Assembly (NCBI GenBank): GCA_964626495.1
Contig: CAZVFT010000016.1
Span: 1 to 31,475, forward strand
Origin: JACNLN01 sp964626495
Lineage (GTDB): Bacteria > Fidelibacterota > Marinisomatia > Marinisomatales > CAZVFT01
Length of the DNA stretch: 31,475 bases
Direction of reading: 5' to 3'
A program made the translations under genes and the position numbers. The notes under the pieces were generated by a model. That model was not told where the DNA came from. It saw nothing but the letters and a program-made list of their open reading frames with translations, and searched no databases. Positions 7,322 through 17,054 of this stretch are shown here, piece by piece (the first letter of the stretch is position 1; every line of letters starts with the position of its first letter).

Positions 7322-10300
7322 TTTATTACCGCGAATTTTCCTAAAATGGGTTTAAAATCATAGTTACTACCGGGGAGAGGTTCGATATGATAAAGGTATA
7401 TCCCATAAGCTATTGCTAGATTATCTTTAGTCAGCATATCCCATTCGGCAGAACCATCATCAAGATCTGTTGAATGTTTAATGATATCTACCAGTTCACC
7501 AGTGAGAGTGTAAATCCTTATTTTACACTGCGGGGGTAAGTGGTTGAAATGGATTGACCGAGGTCCTCGTCCAGTAGCATAGGGGTTTTGTCCTTCCCAG
7601 CTTGCTCCGGCAACGTAGGGGTTTGGTACCACCTTAACTTGTCGTATATCTTTTTTCATTTTCTGTGGGTCCATATATGGAGCGTTTGAAACAAATTCAA
7701 AAATATCTTCGCTGTTAAAAGGCTTGGTTACAATAATATTGAGAGAATCTCCATGACCGGGTAAAGTAAAAATCGATGTGTCAGTTGTTGAAGCTGTAAT
7801 ATTCCATGTTATAACAGTTGTGTCTGCCAGGTCTTCAAGTAATAAAATTTCATCACCATACGAAAAATGTCCTGAATCAGAAATTGTAACAACAAATGAT
7901 GTATCTCCTTCATCGAATGTAGTATCAATAATAGTATACTGACTGTAGTTACTTGGGTTAAAAACGCTGTCTGGAATTGAATAGGACCAGGTCTGATCAA
8001 AAATTGCAAATGCAATTTCTGACTGATGATAGGGATCCATAACTAAGAAGTTTGTTGAGATACTTTCTGTTTTAAGTGTATCACCATCGGTTTTGATGAG
8101 ATTAATATATCTGCTTTTTCCAATAAGTGTATCAGCAAAAATAATTTGGACATCTTTTGGATACTTGAAGCCAGTTGTTAAAAATTCAGCAGGACGCTTA
8201 AATTTAGTGAAATCTACAGAGTACTCTTCATCAAGTTCAGGGGATAACTGGACTGATTCTTTGATTATATCCCAATCGTTATCTACAGTAATCTGCATAC
8301 CCTGGAAAATTGCTTTATCATCATCAATATCAGAGGTCCAGGGAATAACAGTTTCGTGATTGTTGAGATCAGTGACGTCCACGACCGTAAAGTGTGAAGT
8401 AACAGGTATCATCTCTTCTACATCAAGGGAGTCAAGATTAGGTTCTCCAAGATCAGGGGATAAGTTACCCTCAGTACCCGAAGGATTATCAATAGGATCA
8501 TAATTATCATTATTTGGATCAGATCCTTCAACATAATCAGGATTTTCCACTTCATAACATCCACCTACTCCATCTTCAAATTCATCTCGACAGCCATCCT
8601 GACCAATATCGTTTTTCAATTTGTCCTGCGGATCAAAAATGCCATTTACATCTAAAAAAGGTTCCCCCGTTTCTTCACTCTGGTAAATCTCGTCATTTTC
8701 AGTCCCCCAGTCATCACACTCTCCATCTTCATTTAGATCTTCATCGTCGATAAGGCCATCACCGTCATTATCATAACCATCAGAACAATTCTCATTGGGA
8801 CCAGAAGTGATATAATTATCGTGATTAGGATCAGGATTGCTAAACGGATTAAATCCCGGTTCATCCTGAGATCGTAGTCCATCAATACCATAATCCAACC
8901 AGTCGATTTCTCCATTTTCCTCCCCTTCATCATCTGTATCAGGCAGACCATCAAGACCATAATCATAAAAAGTTTCTGTGGAATCCCAAATACCATTTCC
9001 ATAAATATCTTCCCAGGGTACCCAATCTCCGTCATCGTCGATTCCATTAGATCGGGAATCTTTAAAATAAATCTGATAAACATGTCCTGAAATAATTTTG
9101 GAGGGGTCGATATTATTAAGAGAGATAGATCCAGTGCCTTTTGGAGGATGAATGGGATAGACATCATCTTCCCCCGCTTCCGATGGAGGAATTATATAGC
9201 CGGCGGCAGGCGCATCTGGAACAACGGAGACTACGTTGGTTGCTGTCTGGACATTCCCACCCTTGTCAATGGTAACAAATTTGGAGGTTTCAGCAGGCAG
9301 TATATCTTTTTCAAGGTTACCGTGGTCGTATGCTGTTACCGCATAAAAATAACGATGTCCATTGATAACATTTGTATCTGTCCAGGTATGAACAAGTCCT
9401 GTGTTTTCCCCAAGATCGAATTTGACGCCATCAATATCAATTTCGAAAAATCCCGAATGCTCATTATTAAGATCAAATTGTTTGATCGCTACATTAAATT
9501 TGGGAGAACCATAAGCATCAGTGATTTCACCAGCATCTGTGAATTGTGTATCGGTAGCTTTGTAGATTTTATATCCTTCAAAATCGTATCCAGAGAGACG
9601 GTCATAAGAATCTTCAGCTATGCCATCCCAATAGAGGGTAACATAGCCATCACCAGCATAAGCCCATACGGTTGGAAGTTCAGGAGCCTTGGCAAAGTTG
9701 TAATTTTGATTATAAATTGTCTGGACAGTTTGTTTATTCCGTACTAGATCCGGGAGGTTGTCACCAAAAAGTAATCCTAAGGAAAATCGCTCTATTTCAC
9801 CAGCTTGTAGAGGAAAGTAACCAGAACCAAAAAGAAAGTCAGCGTCAACATTTTGGACAGACTTATTGAAATAGCCGGGGTACATTTTATCCCAAAGACA
9901 TGGATCACACCCCATATCAGAAAATACACCATATGCAAAATAGAAGAAACTGGATAAACCTATTTGGTCCGATTCGTCAATATCAGTTTTATCAATATTA
10001 GGTTCTCCAGGGAGACCTGTATCAACCCATTCTTCTCCAATGAACTCATAGCCTGAGGTAGCTTCACCATCACCTTCTCCATAGAATGTATCCCCGCTTC
10101 CGGGAGCACCATCCCTGCCCACATCGTCAGTTTCTGGATTCCAGTCACCATCATTATCTATACCATCGCTTCGGGATTCGTCAAGTAATAGATTATTGAG
10201 TCCATCTCCTGTAAAATAGTTAACCGCAAGTAATTCTTCATTCAAATAGAAATGTTCATAAACTCCTGAACCTTCAATAATTTCTACTAGTTCTCCATTA

Positions 10301-11547
10301 TTTTCATCTATCAATCCATTTAAGTTGTCATCAATCAAATTTCTGGGAATTTCTTTCAAACCGTTGTAAGCCGAATCTGCAGTGATTGTGATGAACCCGC
10401 TATTATGTTGAATTCGAAGTGTGTCAATTGGGAAAACAGAATGTGTTCTAGAAAAAGTTTTATAGTCAATAATTATGATTGAGTCTCCTGGGGAATAAGT
10501 AATTCCATTATAAGTCCAATCATCTAACATTGTTTTTGTTAATATCGTGCCACCACCGTTTGATCCATCTCCATCGTTGTCTATACCATCTACTGCATTC
10601 CCCGGACTTTCCAGAAAAGCGTAACCAGCTAAGCCAACGGGAGACCAGCCACCTGATCCAATTCCTCCCAATCCTGTTTCAAGGTCAGTCCCATGGTCAT
10701 AAGAATAAGCAATGTCATCAACCTTGTCAAAGTCTGCATAATCATCATTAGTATCTCCACCTCCACCAGTTGTAGTACCAACGATGGCTCCAAAAACCAT
10801 TTTATTGTGAAGCTTATGACCGATATTTTTAATATCATAAAGCCAAAAAATAACATCTTCTGCCATAATATGATTCCATTGTAATCCACGTACAATGGCA
10901 TTCAAGCCAAGCCCGCGTCTTTCAAAATCAGTGGTATCGGGGAAAAATAAGAATTCTGCATCATTTGCATCATCCATAATAAAATAACTTTCCTGTTCAG
11001 CATTTTTTTGATTTTTTCCAAAGTAACCATTCCAACTTTCAGACCAGCCTGGATCCAGCTCGTCCGTCATTTTATCAGGCCAATAGTCCGGCCATGTATT
11101 GGGAACGGTTGGATTCGAAGGGTCTGATGGTGGACCCATATGACTCATAGCTACAAGGTTTGTGTCGTCGTTGAAGTAGCCCATCAGGGGTTCCCATCCC
11201 CAATGTTCATCAAGGTTCATCTCGCTTCCTCTTGGACTGTAAATCGTTACTACACTATGTTTTTGTTCACCCTCTTCATCAATGATCTCTGAACCAACCA
11301 TAATACCGACATCACCAATGTATTCGTGAGTGGAATTAATGGGCCATTCCCCACCAATATCATCCGGTTCATCCATCTGGCGTCCTACCAGTCCAAAGTT
11401 GTAAAAAGTCGTTCGCACCTTATTCCCCGAATGAACATTTTTCGCTCTTGCCAAAGTCGTTCCATGAGGATGAGTTCCCATTAACTGGGTTGTTGTGGTT
11501 ATAAGAATAATTGTTAAAAATATTTTCATATCTAAAAGTGACTTCAT
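7318..11547 (-). CDS. Large secreted protein with calcium-binding repeats, Fn3-like domain and T9SS-like tail
   Basis: The protein has 1409 residues, starting at ATG 11547 with AGGAG eight bases upstream; a second ATG at 11529 could also begin the signal peptide. After the signal (to about residue 25) comes a long N-domain I cannot assign. Aspartate-rich, calcium-binding-like runs follow (GIDNDGDG near 329, DDNLNGLIDENNG near 415, GIDNDGDW near 465), then a fibronectin type III-like domain (about 620-760, with VTLYWDG, GYKIYKA and YFYAVTAYDHG). A dense Asp/Gly block resembling thrombospondin type 3 repeats lies at about 832-985. The C-terminus (about 1300-1409) begins VKVVPNPYV and ends YGIYLYHIE ... 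GKFAVIK, a T9SS sorting-like domain. No glycosidase motif is visible. It sits directly between the TonB-dependent receptor and the PorV-like gene, where SusD would be expected, so I infer a surface partner of the receptor. Confidence 0.65.
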   Translation of the reverse strand: MKSLLDMKIFLTIILITTTTQLMGTHPHGTTLARAKNVHSGNKVRTTFYNFGLVGRQMDEPDDIGGEWPINSTHEYIGDVGIMVGSEIIDEEGEQKHSVVTIYSPRGSEMNLDEHWGWEPLMGYFNDDTNLVAMSHMGPPSDPSNPTVPNTWPDYWPDKMTDELDPGWSESWNGYFGKNQKNAEQESYFIMDDANDAEFLFFPDTTDFERRGLGLNAIVRGLQWNHIMAEDVIFWLYDIKNIGHKLHNKMVFGAIVGTTTGGGGDTNDDYADFDKVDDIAYSYDHGTDLETGLGGIGSGGWSPVGLAGYAFLESPGNAVDGIDNDGDGSNGGGTILTKTMLDDWTYNGITYSPGDSIIIIDYKTFSRTHSVFPIDTLRIQHNSGFITITADSAYNGLKEIPRNLIDDNLNGLIDENNGELVEIIEGSGVYEHFYLNEELLAVNYFTGDGLNNLLLDESRSDGIDNDGDWNPETDDVGRDGAPGSGDTFYGEGDGEATSGYEFIGEEWVDTGLPGEPNIDKTDIDESDQIGLSSFFYFAYGVFSDMGCDPCLWDKMYPGYFNKSVQNVDADFLFGSGYFPLQAGEIERFSLGLLFGDNLPDLVRNKQTVQTIYNQNYNFAKAPELPTVWAYAGDGYVTLYWDGIAEDSYDRLSGYDFEGYKIYKATDTQFTDAGEITDAYGSPKFNVAIKQFDLNNEHSGFFEIDIDGVKFDLGENTGLVHTWTDTNVINGHRYFYAVTAYDHGNLEKDILPAETSKFVTIDKGGNVQTATNVVSVVPDAPAAGYIIPPSEAGEDDVYPIHPPKGTGSISLNNIDPSKIISGHVYQIYFKDSRSNGIDDDGDWVPWEDIYGNGIWDSTETFYDYGLDGLPDTDDEGEENGEIDWLDYGIDGLRSQDEPGFNPFSNPDPNHDNYITSGPNENCSDGYDNDGDGLIDDEDLNEDGECDDWGTENDEIYQSEETGEPFLDVNGIFDPQDKLKNDIGQDGCRDEFEDGVGGCYEVENPDYVEGSDPNNDNYDPIDNPSGTEGNLSPDLGEPNLDSLDVEEMIPVTSHFTVVDVTDLNNHETVIPWTSDIDDDKAIFQGMQITVDNDWDIIKESVQLSPELDEEYSVDFTKFKRPAEFLTTGFKYPKDVQIIFADTLIGKSRYINLIKTDGDTLKTESISTNFLVMDPYHQSEIAFAIFDQTWSYSIPDSVFNPSNYSQYTIIDTTFDEGDTSFVVTISDSGHFSYGDEILLLEDLADTTVITWNITASTTDTSIFTLPGHGDSLNIIVTKPFNSEDIFEFVSNAPYMDPQKMKKDIRQVKVVPNPYVAGASWEGQNPYATGRGPRSIHFNHLPPQCKIRIYTLTGELVDIIKHSTDLDDGSAEWDMLTKDNLAIAYGIYLYHIEPLPGSNYDFKPILGKFAVIK

Positions 11548-11574
11548 AAAAAAAACTCCTAAATATTCTTTGTA

Positions 11575-14500
11575 CTAAAAGTCAATATTAAATCCAATAT
11601 TTATTTTTCTAGGTTCAGAAAACCGGTCTGGCTGGAGCAGATGTTCCTTTAAGTGGCCGATGCGATCAGAAGAGGTATTTGGAACATCCTTCGCAGTCAA
11701 AGTATAAGTTGCTCGCCCAGTATCATTCCAGACATTCTGTTCATTTCGTATGTCAAGCAGGTTGTAGATATTACAAAATAGCATGAAACGTAATCCAAAC
11801 ATATTAAGTTGATAGGATGATCTCAAATCCACTGTGAAGAAATTGGGTTTCCTGTCACTATTTTCTGCAAATCCCGAAAAAGCTGTAGCTCCTGCAACAG
11901 TACCCACCTTAAACTCTGGAGTGTAAGGCGTTCCACTCCAGTATTTCCCAATCAAAGAGGCAGACCATTCACGTCCTCCAACTGTAACCGAACCATTCAA
12001 AGTGTGCGTTTGATCCCATTCCAATGGAATCAAACTCTGTAATGGAGATTCATCATTCTGAGCACTGTGATATGCATCGTCCGGGTTGGAATATGTTCCT
12101 TCTGCAACCATCCAAGAATAGTCAAGGGATGCACCAAATCCATTTATATATGATCGGTTAATGGTTATTGTATAACCTCGAGTATTGGAATAATCTTTAT
12201 TTTCGTATTTGAAGTATGTCCCAACTGGATATTTATTGATGGGAGCACTCGTTCCGACCCAATCGCGTGTATCCCTATAAAAGATAGTAAAATCAAATGA
12301 GGTAAAGGGAAAGATCTCTTGCTTTACCCCTACCTCATACATTACTGTTCGTTCAGGCTTTAAGGCAGCATTCCCTAAAATTCCCGCAAAACTGGATTCG
12401 CCAATTTCAAATTCAGGGTTAGCATAGAGATAATAGAAATTGGGGATCTGAAAGAAATAACCATAAGAGACATGAATAGCTCCCCTGTCTGTGATTGGAT
12501 ATGATAACCCGATCCTTGGACTTATCTGATAGGATACCGGTGCTTTTTTGTATCCATCAACCCACCTGTAGTTCTCTCTAACATTTGACCATAATGAATC
12601 ATCGCTGATTGATAAATTAAGTAAATTTTGAGCCTTTACTGAACCCTTAGCCGTCAGCGAGTCATAAATAGTGACCTGTGGATGTAGTTCGGAGTACTCA
12701 TGTTCCCAAAATATTACTGTATCATTTGGGGTGTAAACCAAATAATATTTTTCGTTTCCAGGGAAACGATAATCTTTTGGGATAATCCAATCCGGATCAA
12801 AGTAGTCAAATCGAAGACCGATATTGAGAATTATATCGTCTAATTCCAGTTTGTCCTGGATATATGCTGAAAACTCGAGGGGATTTGCCCTGAAATAGTT
12901 ATGTGATGTGGAATGCGTTGGAAGAATCGTTGGTGTATAAGGTTCAATCTGTGCACCAGCTAAAGGATTGAAACCAAGAGTATCACCTTGTGAGGAAAGT
13001 CCCCATTCTCCATAAGTCTTATATTGAACACTCTTATCATTAGCCCACAAGTCATATCGTTTCATTTCAAAACCCGTTTTTATCTGGTTAAAACGATTAA
13101 TCTGACTGGATAAATCAAATTTCACCGTTTTATAGGTCGTTTTTCGCTCATACCTTCCACCCTGAGTACCCCCTGGAGCAAAAGACCATGCAGGAACGGT
13201 CATTATATCTGGATCAACATAGCCTTCGGAATCAGCGAGATCCACGAATGAATGTTCCCATGTGGTATCTCCCTCCGATGATACGTGAAATATTGAATTG
13301 ATTAATATATAGCGAGGAATGGTAATATCCTCAATCCCATTTGAAACAAATATAGAATCCCCCAGGACGGAGAGATCACTAAAGGTAACAATTTCAAAAG
13401 GTACATCATTCTGCCTTTCGTAAAGATACTCCCAGTAGGATGATGAGAAATCGATATATTTCAACTTGTAAAATGTTTTTGGAGATAGTGTATGTGTTAG
13501 TGTTACAATATGAGTCAGATCCTCTTCAAAACGGTTCATTAGCCCCTGGGGGTTATATTTGAAGAAACTGTCATAGTTCTTGTATGATTTTTCTGCATAG
13601 AAAATACTATACGCCATTTTTATTTTAGGAGTGGGTTTACATGTTAATTTTGCCTGACCCGTTAATTTAGCAAACGGAGCAAGCGGCACAATGTCTCCAT
13701 CTCCGAAAAACAGACCGTTCGATTGAAATAAATTTTTACCATAAAACTGGCTCATTGTTTTGAAATATCGAACATTCGTATAGAAGCTAATTTTATCTCC
13801 GAAACCAAGCAAAGGACCACTTAGATGAGCATTCAAATTCTGAATCTGGTAAGGGTTTAGAATAACATTCAATTTATCCACGTATCCATTTTCGTCTAAA
13901 GTGAAGCGGTGTTCACCCCACTGTGCAATTCCATCACCCTCGCCAATGCTTGGTTCATTTTTTTGTCCATTATTGTTACTGTAATATGAAGGAACCATCG
14001 ATCCATTATCCCTGGGATCTCCTGCTTGGCCATCAGGTCCTAAATCACTATTTAATGGTTCACCTGCATCCCAAACACCATTTCCATTTTCGTCATCAAA
14101 GGGTTCACCCGGATCCCATTGTAAATTTCCATTTTTATCATTGAACCATTCGGGTTGATCCCACACGCTGTCTCCATCAAGATCACTAAACGGTTTCCAA
14201 TTGGAAAAAGGTGATGAAAGGGTGAAAATCTCATTATCATATGTATGATAGCCACCCCCATATATCTCCAGTCCACCTTCCAATTTATTGCCGCCATCCT
14301 TTGTCACGACATTTACAATACCAGACATGGCGTTACCATATTCAGCGTTAAAGGTTCCGCTGATAACCTGCAGTTCCTGAATAGAGCTGTTTTGAACCTC
14401 TTCACCAACACTGCTACCATCGTAAGAGTCTGTAGTGGAAATACCGTCAACCCAGAAGGAAACTTCTCCGCTTCGACCTCCACGAATATGTAGTCCCCCT

Positions 14501-14988
14501 CCAGCATCTCGGACGATTCCCGCTTGTAGTTCAATTATATCGCCCACCTCTGCTACAGGAAGATTATCTATCTGTTTTGTACCAACAACGGCTGCCATTG
14601 AAGTTTGATCCAATCGGACTGTCGGCTTTTCTGCTACTATTGTAACTGTTTGACCGGCAATAACTTCCATAGAGAGGTTAAAATCAGCTCGACTTGTCAA
14701 ATCAACAACCACTTCAAGGTCCTTCATAATAATAGGAGTATAGCCTATCATCATAGCTTTAACATCGTAGCTACCAGGGGGGATATTCAAAATAAAAAAT
14801 TCGCCATTGATATCAGTAGCAGCTCCGAGCGACGTACCAACTAAAATTATATTACAACCAATGAGGGGTTCTTTTGTCCCAGCATCAATTACTATTCCTG
14901 AGATTTTCCCGGAAGTACCAGCAAATAAATTATTAGTGAGAAACAAATATAGTAAGAAAGTGAGAATAGTAAGGTTATTACGAGTCAT
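11575..14988 (-). CDS. SusC-like TonB-dependent outer-membrane receptor
   Basis: The protein has 1137 residues. A signal peptide (to about 23) is followed by a carboxypeptidase-regulatory-like domain (about 28-105, with GxVxDAGTKEPLIGCNIILVGT and GEFFILNIPPGSY). Then comes a plug (about 125-235, with LHIRGGRSGEVSFWVDG and NAEYGNAMSGIVNVVTKDGG) and a long beta barrel ending in INIGFNIDF with terminal Phe. Such receptors import ligands across the outer membrane using TonB energy; the locus implies malto-oligosaccharides. A calcium-binding-like insert with DLDGDSVWD, DKNGNLQWDPGEP and DENGNGVWDAGEP lies at about 268-328, just after the plug. The ATG shares one base with the stop codon of the upstream GH13 gene (14988), so the two are probably translationally coupled. 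The next gene follows after 27 bp. Confidence 0.85.
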   Translation of the reverse strand: MTRNNLTILTFLLYLFLTNNLFAGTSGKISGIVIDAGTKEPLIGCNIILVGTSLGAATDINGEFFILNIPPGSYDVKAMMIGYTPIIMKDLEVVVDLTSRADFNLSMEVIAGQTVTIVAEKPTVRLDQTSMAAVVGTKQIDNLPVAEVGDIIELQAGIVRDAGGGLHIRGGRSGEVSFWVDGISTTDSYDGSSVGEEVQNSSIQELQVISGTFNAEYGNAMSGIVNVVTKDGGNKLEGGLEIYGGGYHTYDNEIFTLSSPFSNWKPFSDLDGDSVWDQPEWFNDKNGNLQWDPGEPFDDENGNGVWDAGEPLNSDLGPDGQAGDPRDNGSMVPSYYSNNNGQKNEPSIGEGDGIAQWGEHRFTLDENGYVDKLNVILNPYQIQNLNAHLSGPLLGFGDKISFYTNVRYFKTMSQFYGKNLFQSNGLFFGDGDIVPLAPFAKLTGQAKLTCKPTPKIKMAYSIFYAEKSYKNYDSFFKYNPQGLMNRFEEDLTHIVTLTHTLSPKTFYKLKYIDFSSSYWEYLYERQNDVPFEIVTFSDLSVLGDSIFVSNGIEDITIPRYILINSIFHVSSEGDTTWEHSFVDLADSEGYVDPDIMTVPAWSFAPGGTQGGRYERKTTYKTVKFDLSSQINRFNQIKTGFEMKRYDLWANDKSVQYKTYGEWGLSSQGDTLGFNPLAGAQIEPYTPTILPTHSTSHNYFRANPLEFSAYIQDKLELDDIILNIGLRFDYFDPDWIIPKDYRFPGNEKYYLVYTPNDTVIFWEHEYSELHPQVTIYDSLTAKGSVKAQNLLNLSISDDSLWSNVRENYRWVDGYKKAPVSYQISPRIGLSYPITDRGAIHVSYGYFFQIPNFYYLYANPEFEIGESSFAGILGNAALKPERTVMYEVGVKQEIFPFTSFDFTIFYRDTRDWVGTSAPINKYPVGTYFKYENKDYSNTRGYTITINRSYINGFGASLDYSWMVAEGTYSNPDDAYHSAQNDESPLQSLIPLEWDQTHTLNGSVTVGGREWSASLIGKYWSGTPYTPEFKVGTVAGATAFSGFAENSDRKPNFFTVDLRSSYQLNMFGLRFMLFCNIYNLLDIRNEQNVWNDTGRATYTLTAKDVPNTSSDRIGHLKEHLLQPDRFSEPRKINIGFNIDF

Positions 14989-16862
14989 TATATATCTCTT
15001 TGCTCTTTTAAAATGATGACAGATTTTGCGCTAAGTGTTGTTATACTATCATCATTATTCAGTGTTGTTAAAAGTATCCACTTTTGTAAGTCATTATCAA
15101 GTACTTTTCCATAGGGAATTTCTTGTTTTGTTTTTGAACTGTTGAATACAGCAAGAATCCTTTCACCTTGGTAGTTTCGTTCAAATGCAAATATACCGCT
15201 GTCATCATCTATAAATACAGTCTGATATGTACCACGACAAAGGGCAGGGAATTGTTTACGCAGGTTAATTAAGGATTTGTAATACTCAAGTAAATCAGCG
15301 TTAACTTCGACTTTATCTCGAGGTCTGGAATAATTGCAGTTTTTCAGGTGATCACAGGGATGGGAAACTTCGTCATTATATGAGAATTCTTCCCAAACCA
15401 TAGGCTTTCTACAGTCGGGATCATCTGCGCCCCACATCCCCACTTCATCACCGTAATAAATATAAGGTGCACCAAGATAGGCGAATTGAAAAGCAAGTAT
15501 CACCTTTTGAATTTGTATTTCTGATTTATTTGGCTTTCGAATATCAAAGTCTCGATTCCACCAAGTATTATTGCTGTGATCCATCCAGCGATCTGGATTG
15601 ACTATTGCTGATGCAAGACGTTCCATATCGTGACTGTCAAGACAGTTCTGGAGAATATATTGTTTTTCTTCCGGATATTCACTTCGAATTCGAGATAACA
15701 TTGCATCCAGTTCAGAAGGTGTGATTTGTTGTTTTTCATCAATAAAGAATTTGAACATAGCATCACCAAAGCGATAGTTCATCACTCCATCAAACCTGCT
15801 CTCAGTCAGCCACGGAGCAGCGTTGAATTGCTTGTTGTTCCACCAATCTTCCCACCAGACTTCTCCAGTTACATAGGCATCTGGATTGATGTCTTTCACC
15901 CAGCCACAGAAGATATCCCAGAATTTGATTTGAATCCGCTCCGCAACATCCAGTCTCCAACCATCAATTCCATCGGAAGGGTCACCGTCGTTATTGGGAT
16001 CCATCCATCGTTTCACAATCTGATGGAGGTGGTCTCGAACAGGTACAACTGGACCAAATTCATCCTGGCGAAACGCTGGCAGGTCTTCAACATATCCTTT
16101 GTATTTGAGTGGGGGCATCCCTTCTGGATTGAATTGTTCTGGCAAAGTTTTATATTCATTAAGATGGGATATATCTTTAAGTTCACTTCCCTTAATGCTA
16201 AACCATTCATAGTAGGGACTCTCATCCCGACTTTGGATAACATCCTGAAATGCCCAAAAGGTCAGTCCTACATGATTGAATACGCCATCGATTATGATGT
16301 GCATTTCCCTCTGGTGAACTTTTTGGATCAGTTCGAGAAAAAGACGGTCAGCAGATGTCCATTCCCAGAAATTTGGATCAGTGGGATTTTCAGCAGCGAT
16401 AACATGTGAATCACCTTCTGGATCCGGTCCAAAATGCCTATCGATATGATGGTAATAAGCCGCTCCATATTTGTGGCTGGAGGGGGAATCAAAAACAGGG
16501 TTCAAGTAAATGGCATTGATACCTAAATCCTGTAGATAATCCAATTTATCAATTATTCCTTGGATGTCACCACCATAGCGACGAACCTGGAATTGATACT
16601 GAAAGCGCTGTTTATTTACCTCTTCCCAGGGTTGGAACTCATACCAGTCAGATGTCCATGGAGATATTTGCCATTCATCAGGATGATCCCAGGGCCAGGT
16701 ACCGACAGCATTTTCCAGAGTGGGATCATCAGAAAGATCACCGTTAAAAAAACGTTCCGGAAAAATCTGATACCAGACAGCCTCTTTTGCCCATTCTGGA
16801 ATGGGATTTCCCTGAAGGAAATGTGTGAATATCAGTACTATGCTAAAAGTAACGTAATTCAT
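14988..16862 (-). CDS. Secreted GH13 glycoside hydrolase, neopullulanase/cyclomaltodextrinase-like
   Basis: The protein has 624 residues. A short signal peptide (MNYVTFSIVLIFTHFLQG) leads directly into the catalytic barrel at WAKEAVWYQIFPERFFNGD. All four GH13 regions are present: IIIDGVFNHVG (Asp192), DGWRLDVAERI (nucleophile Asp305), VTGEVWWE (acid/base Glu334) and CLDSHDMERL (Asp412). The RYGGDIQGIIDKLDYLQDLG motif is typical of cyclomaltodextrinase, neopullulanase and maltogenic amylase relatives, though the usual N-terminal beta domain is missing. With no T9SS tail it should stay in the periplasm or outer membrane, comparable in role to SusA, trimming imported malto-oligosaccharides. It is the first gene of the uptake operon. 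The start has no visible Shine-Dalgarno sequence, and one locus operator lies 38-59 bp upstream. Confidence 0.85.
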   Translation of the reverse strand: MNYVTFSIVLIFTHFLQGNPIPEWAKEAVWYQIFPERFFNGDLSDDPTLENAVGTWPWDHPDEWQISPWTSDWYEFQPWEEVNKQRFQYQFQVRRYGGDIQGIIDKLDYLQDLGINAIYLNPVFDSPSSHKYGAAYYHHIDRHFGPDPEGDSHVIAAENPTDPNFWEWTSADRLFLELIQKVHQREMHIIIDGVFNHVGLTFWAFQDVIQSRDESPYYEWFSIKGSELKDISHLNEYKTLPEQFNPEGMPPLKYKGYVEDLPAFRQDEFGPVVPVRDHLHQIVKRWMDPNNDGDPSDGIDGWRLDVAERIQIKFWDIFCGWVKDINPDAYVTGEVWWEDWWNNKQFNAAPWLTESRFDGVMNYRFGDAMFKFFIDEKQQITPSELDAMLSRIRSEYPEEKQYILQNCLDSHDMERLASAIVNPDRWMDHSNNTWWNRDFDIRKPNKSEIQIQKVILAFQFAYLGAPYIYYGDEVGMWGADDPDCRKPMVWEEFSYNDEVSHPCDHLKNCNYSRPRDKVEVNADLLEYYKSLINLRKQFPALCRGTYQTVFIDDDSGIFAFERNYQGERILAVFNSSKTKQEIPYGKVLDNDLQKWILLTTLNNDDSITTLSAKSVIILKEQRDI

Positions 16863-16878
16863 GTATTAAAATTTGATA

Positions 16879-16907
16879 ATTATAACTATATTTATCATGC
16901 GTAACTC
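16879..16907 (-). promoter_or_regulatory. Candidate promoter of the glucan uptake operon
   Basis: On the minus strand a TATAAT hexamer occupies 16884-16879. The position 17 bp further upstream (16907-16902) is the GAGTTA half of the inverted repeat, so the operator would overlap or replace a -35 element. The implied leader before ATG 16862 is short, about ten bases. Confidence 0.4.
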
Positions 16908-16921
16908 ATACCTGAGTTACG
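16900..16921. promoter_or_regulatory. Inverted-repeat operator upstream of the uptake operon
   Basis: CGTAACTC (16900-16907) and GAGTTACG (16914-16921) are exact reverse complements with a 6-bp spacer, the same core and spacing as at 6107-6134. It lies in the 261-bp gap between the divergent GH13 and regulator genes. I infer a binding site for the TrmB-family regulator encoded next to it. Confidence 0.7.
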
Positions 16922-17030
16922 TTAATAGTTTAACACTTATTTTAAAAAATACAAAAATTATTTTTGACCTAAACATTTAATATAAATCCTAAATATTATT
17001 TGTGAGATAACATGAAAAAATGATATTTTT

Positions 17031-17054
17031 TAGTAACTCTTATATGAGTGACTA
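17031..17054. promoter_or_regulatory. Inverted-repeat operator upstream of the regulator/glycogen operon
   Basis: TAGTAACTC (17031-17039) and GAGTGACTA (17046-17054) form an inverted repeat with one mismatch and the same 6-bp spacer as the two other copies. It ends 69 bp before the regulator ATG, which suggests that the regulator controls its own operon. The rest of the gap (16922-17030 and 17055-17123) is AT-rich, and I see no other element there apart from the candidate -10 below. Confidence 0.65.

Noticed and set aside
9148..9747. 199-codon plus-strand frame opposite the 1409-residue protein gene
   Set aside because: It lies wholly inside a coherent minus-strand gene with recognisable Fn3-like and calcium-binding motifs; its own translation has no family features.
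15726..16409. 227-codon plus-strand frame opposite the secreted GH13 gene
   Set aside because: It is antisense to the conserved GH13 catalytic regions, which are clearly coding on the minus strand.
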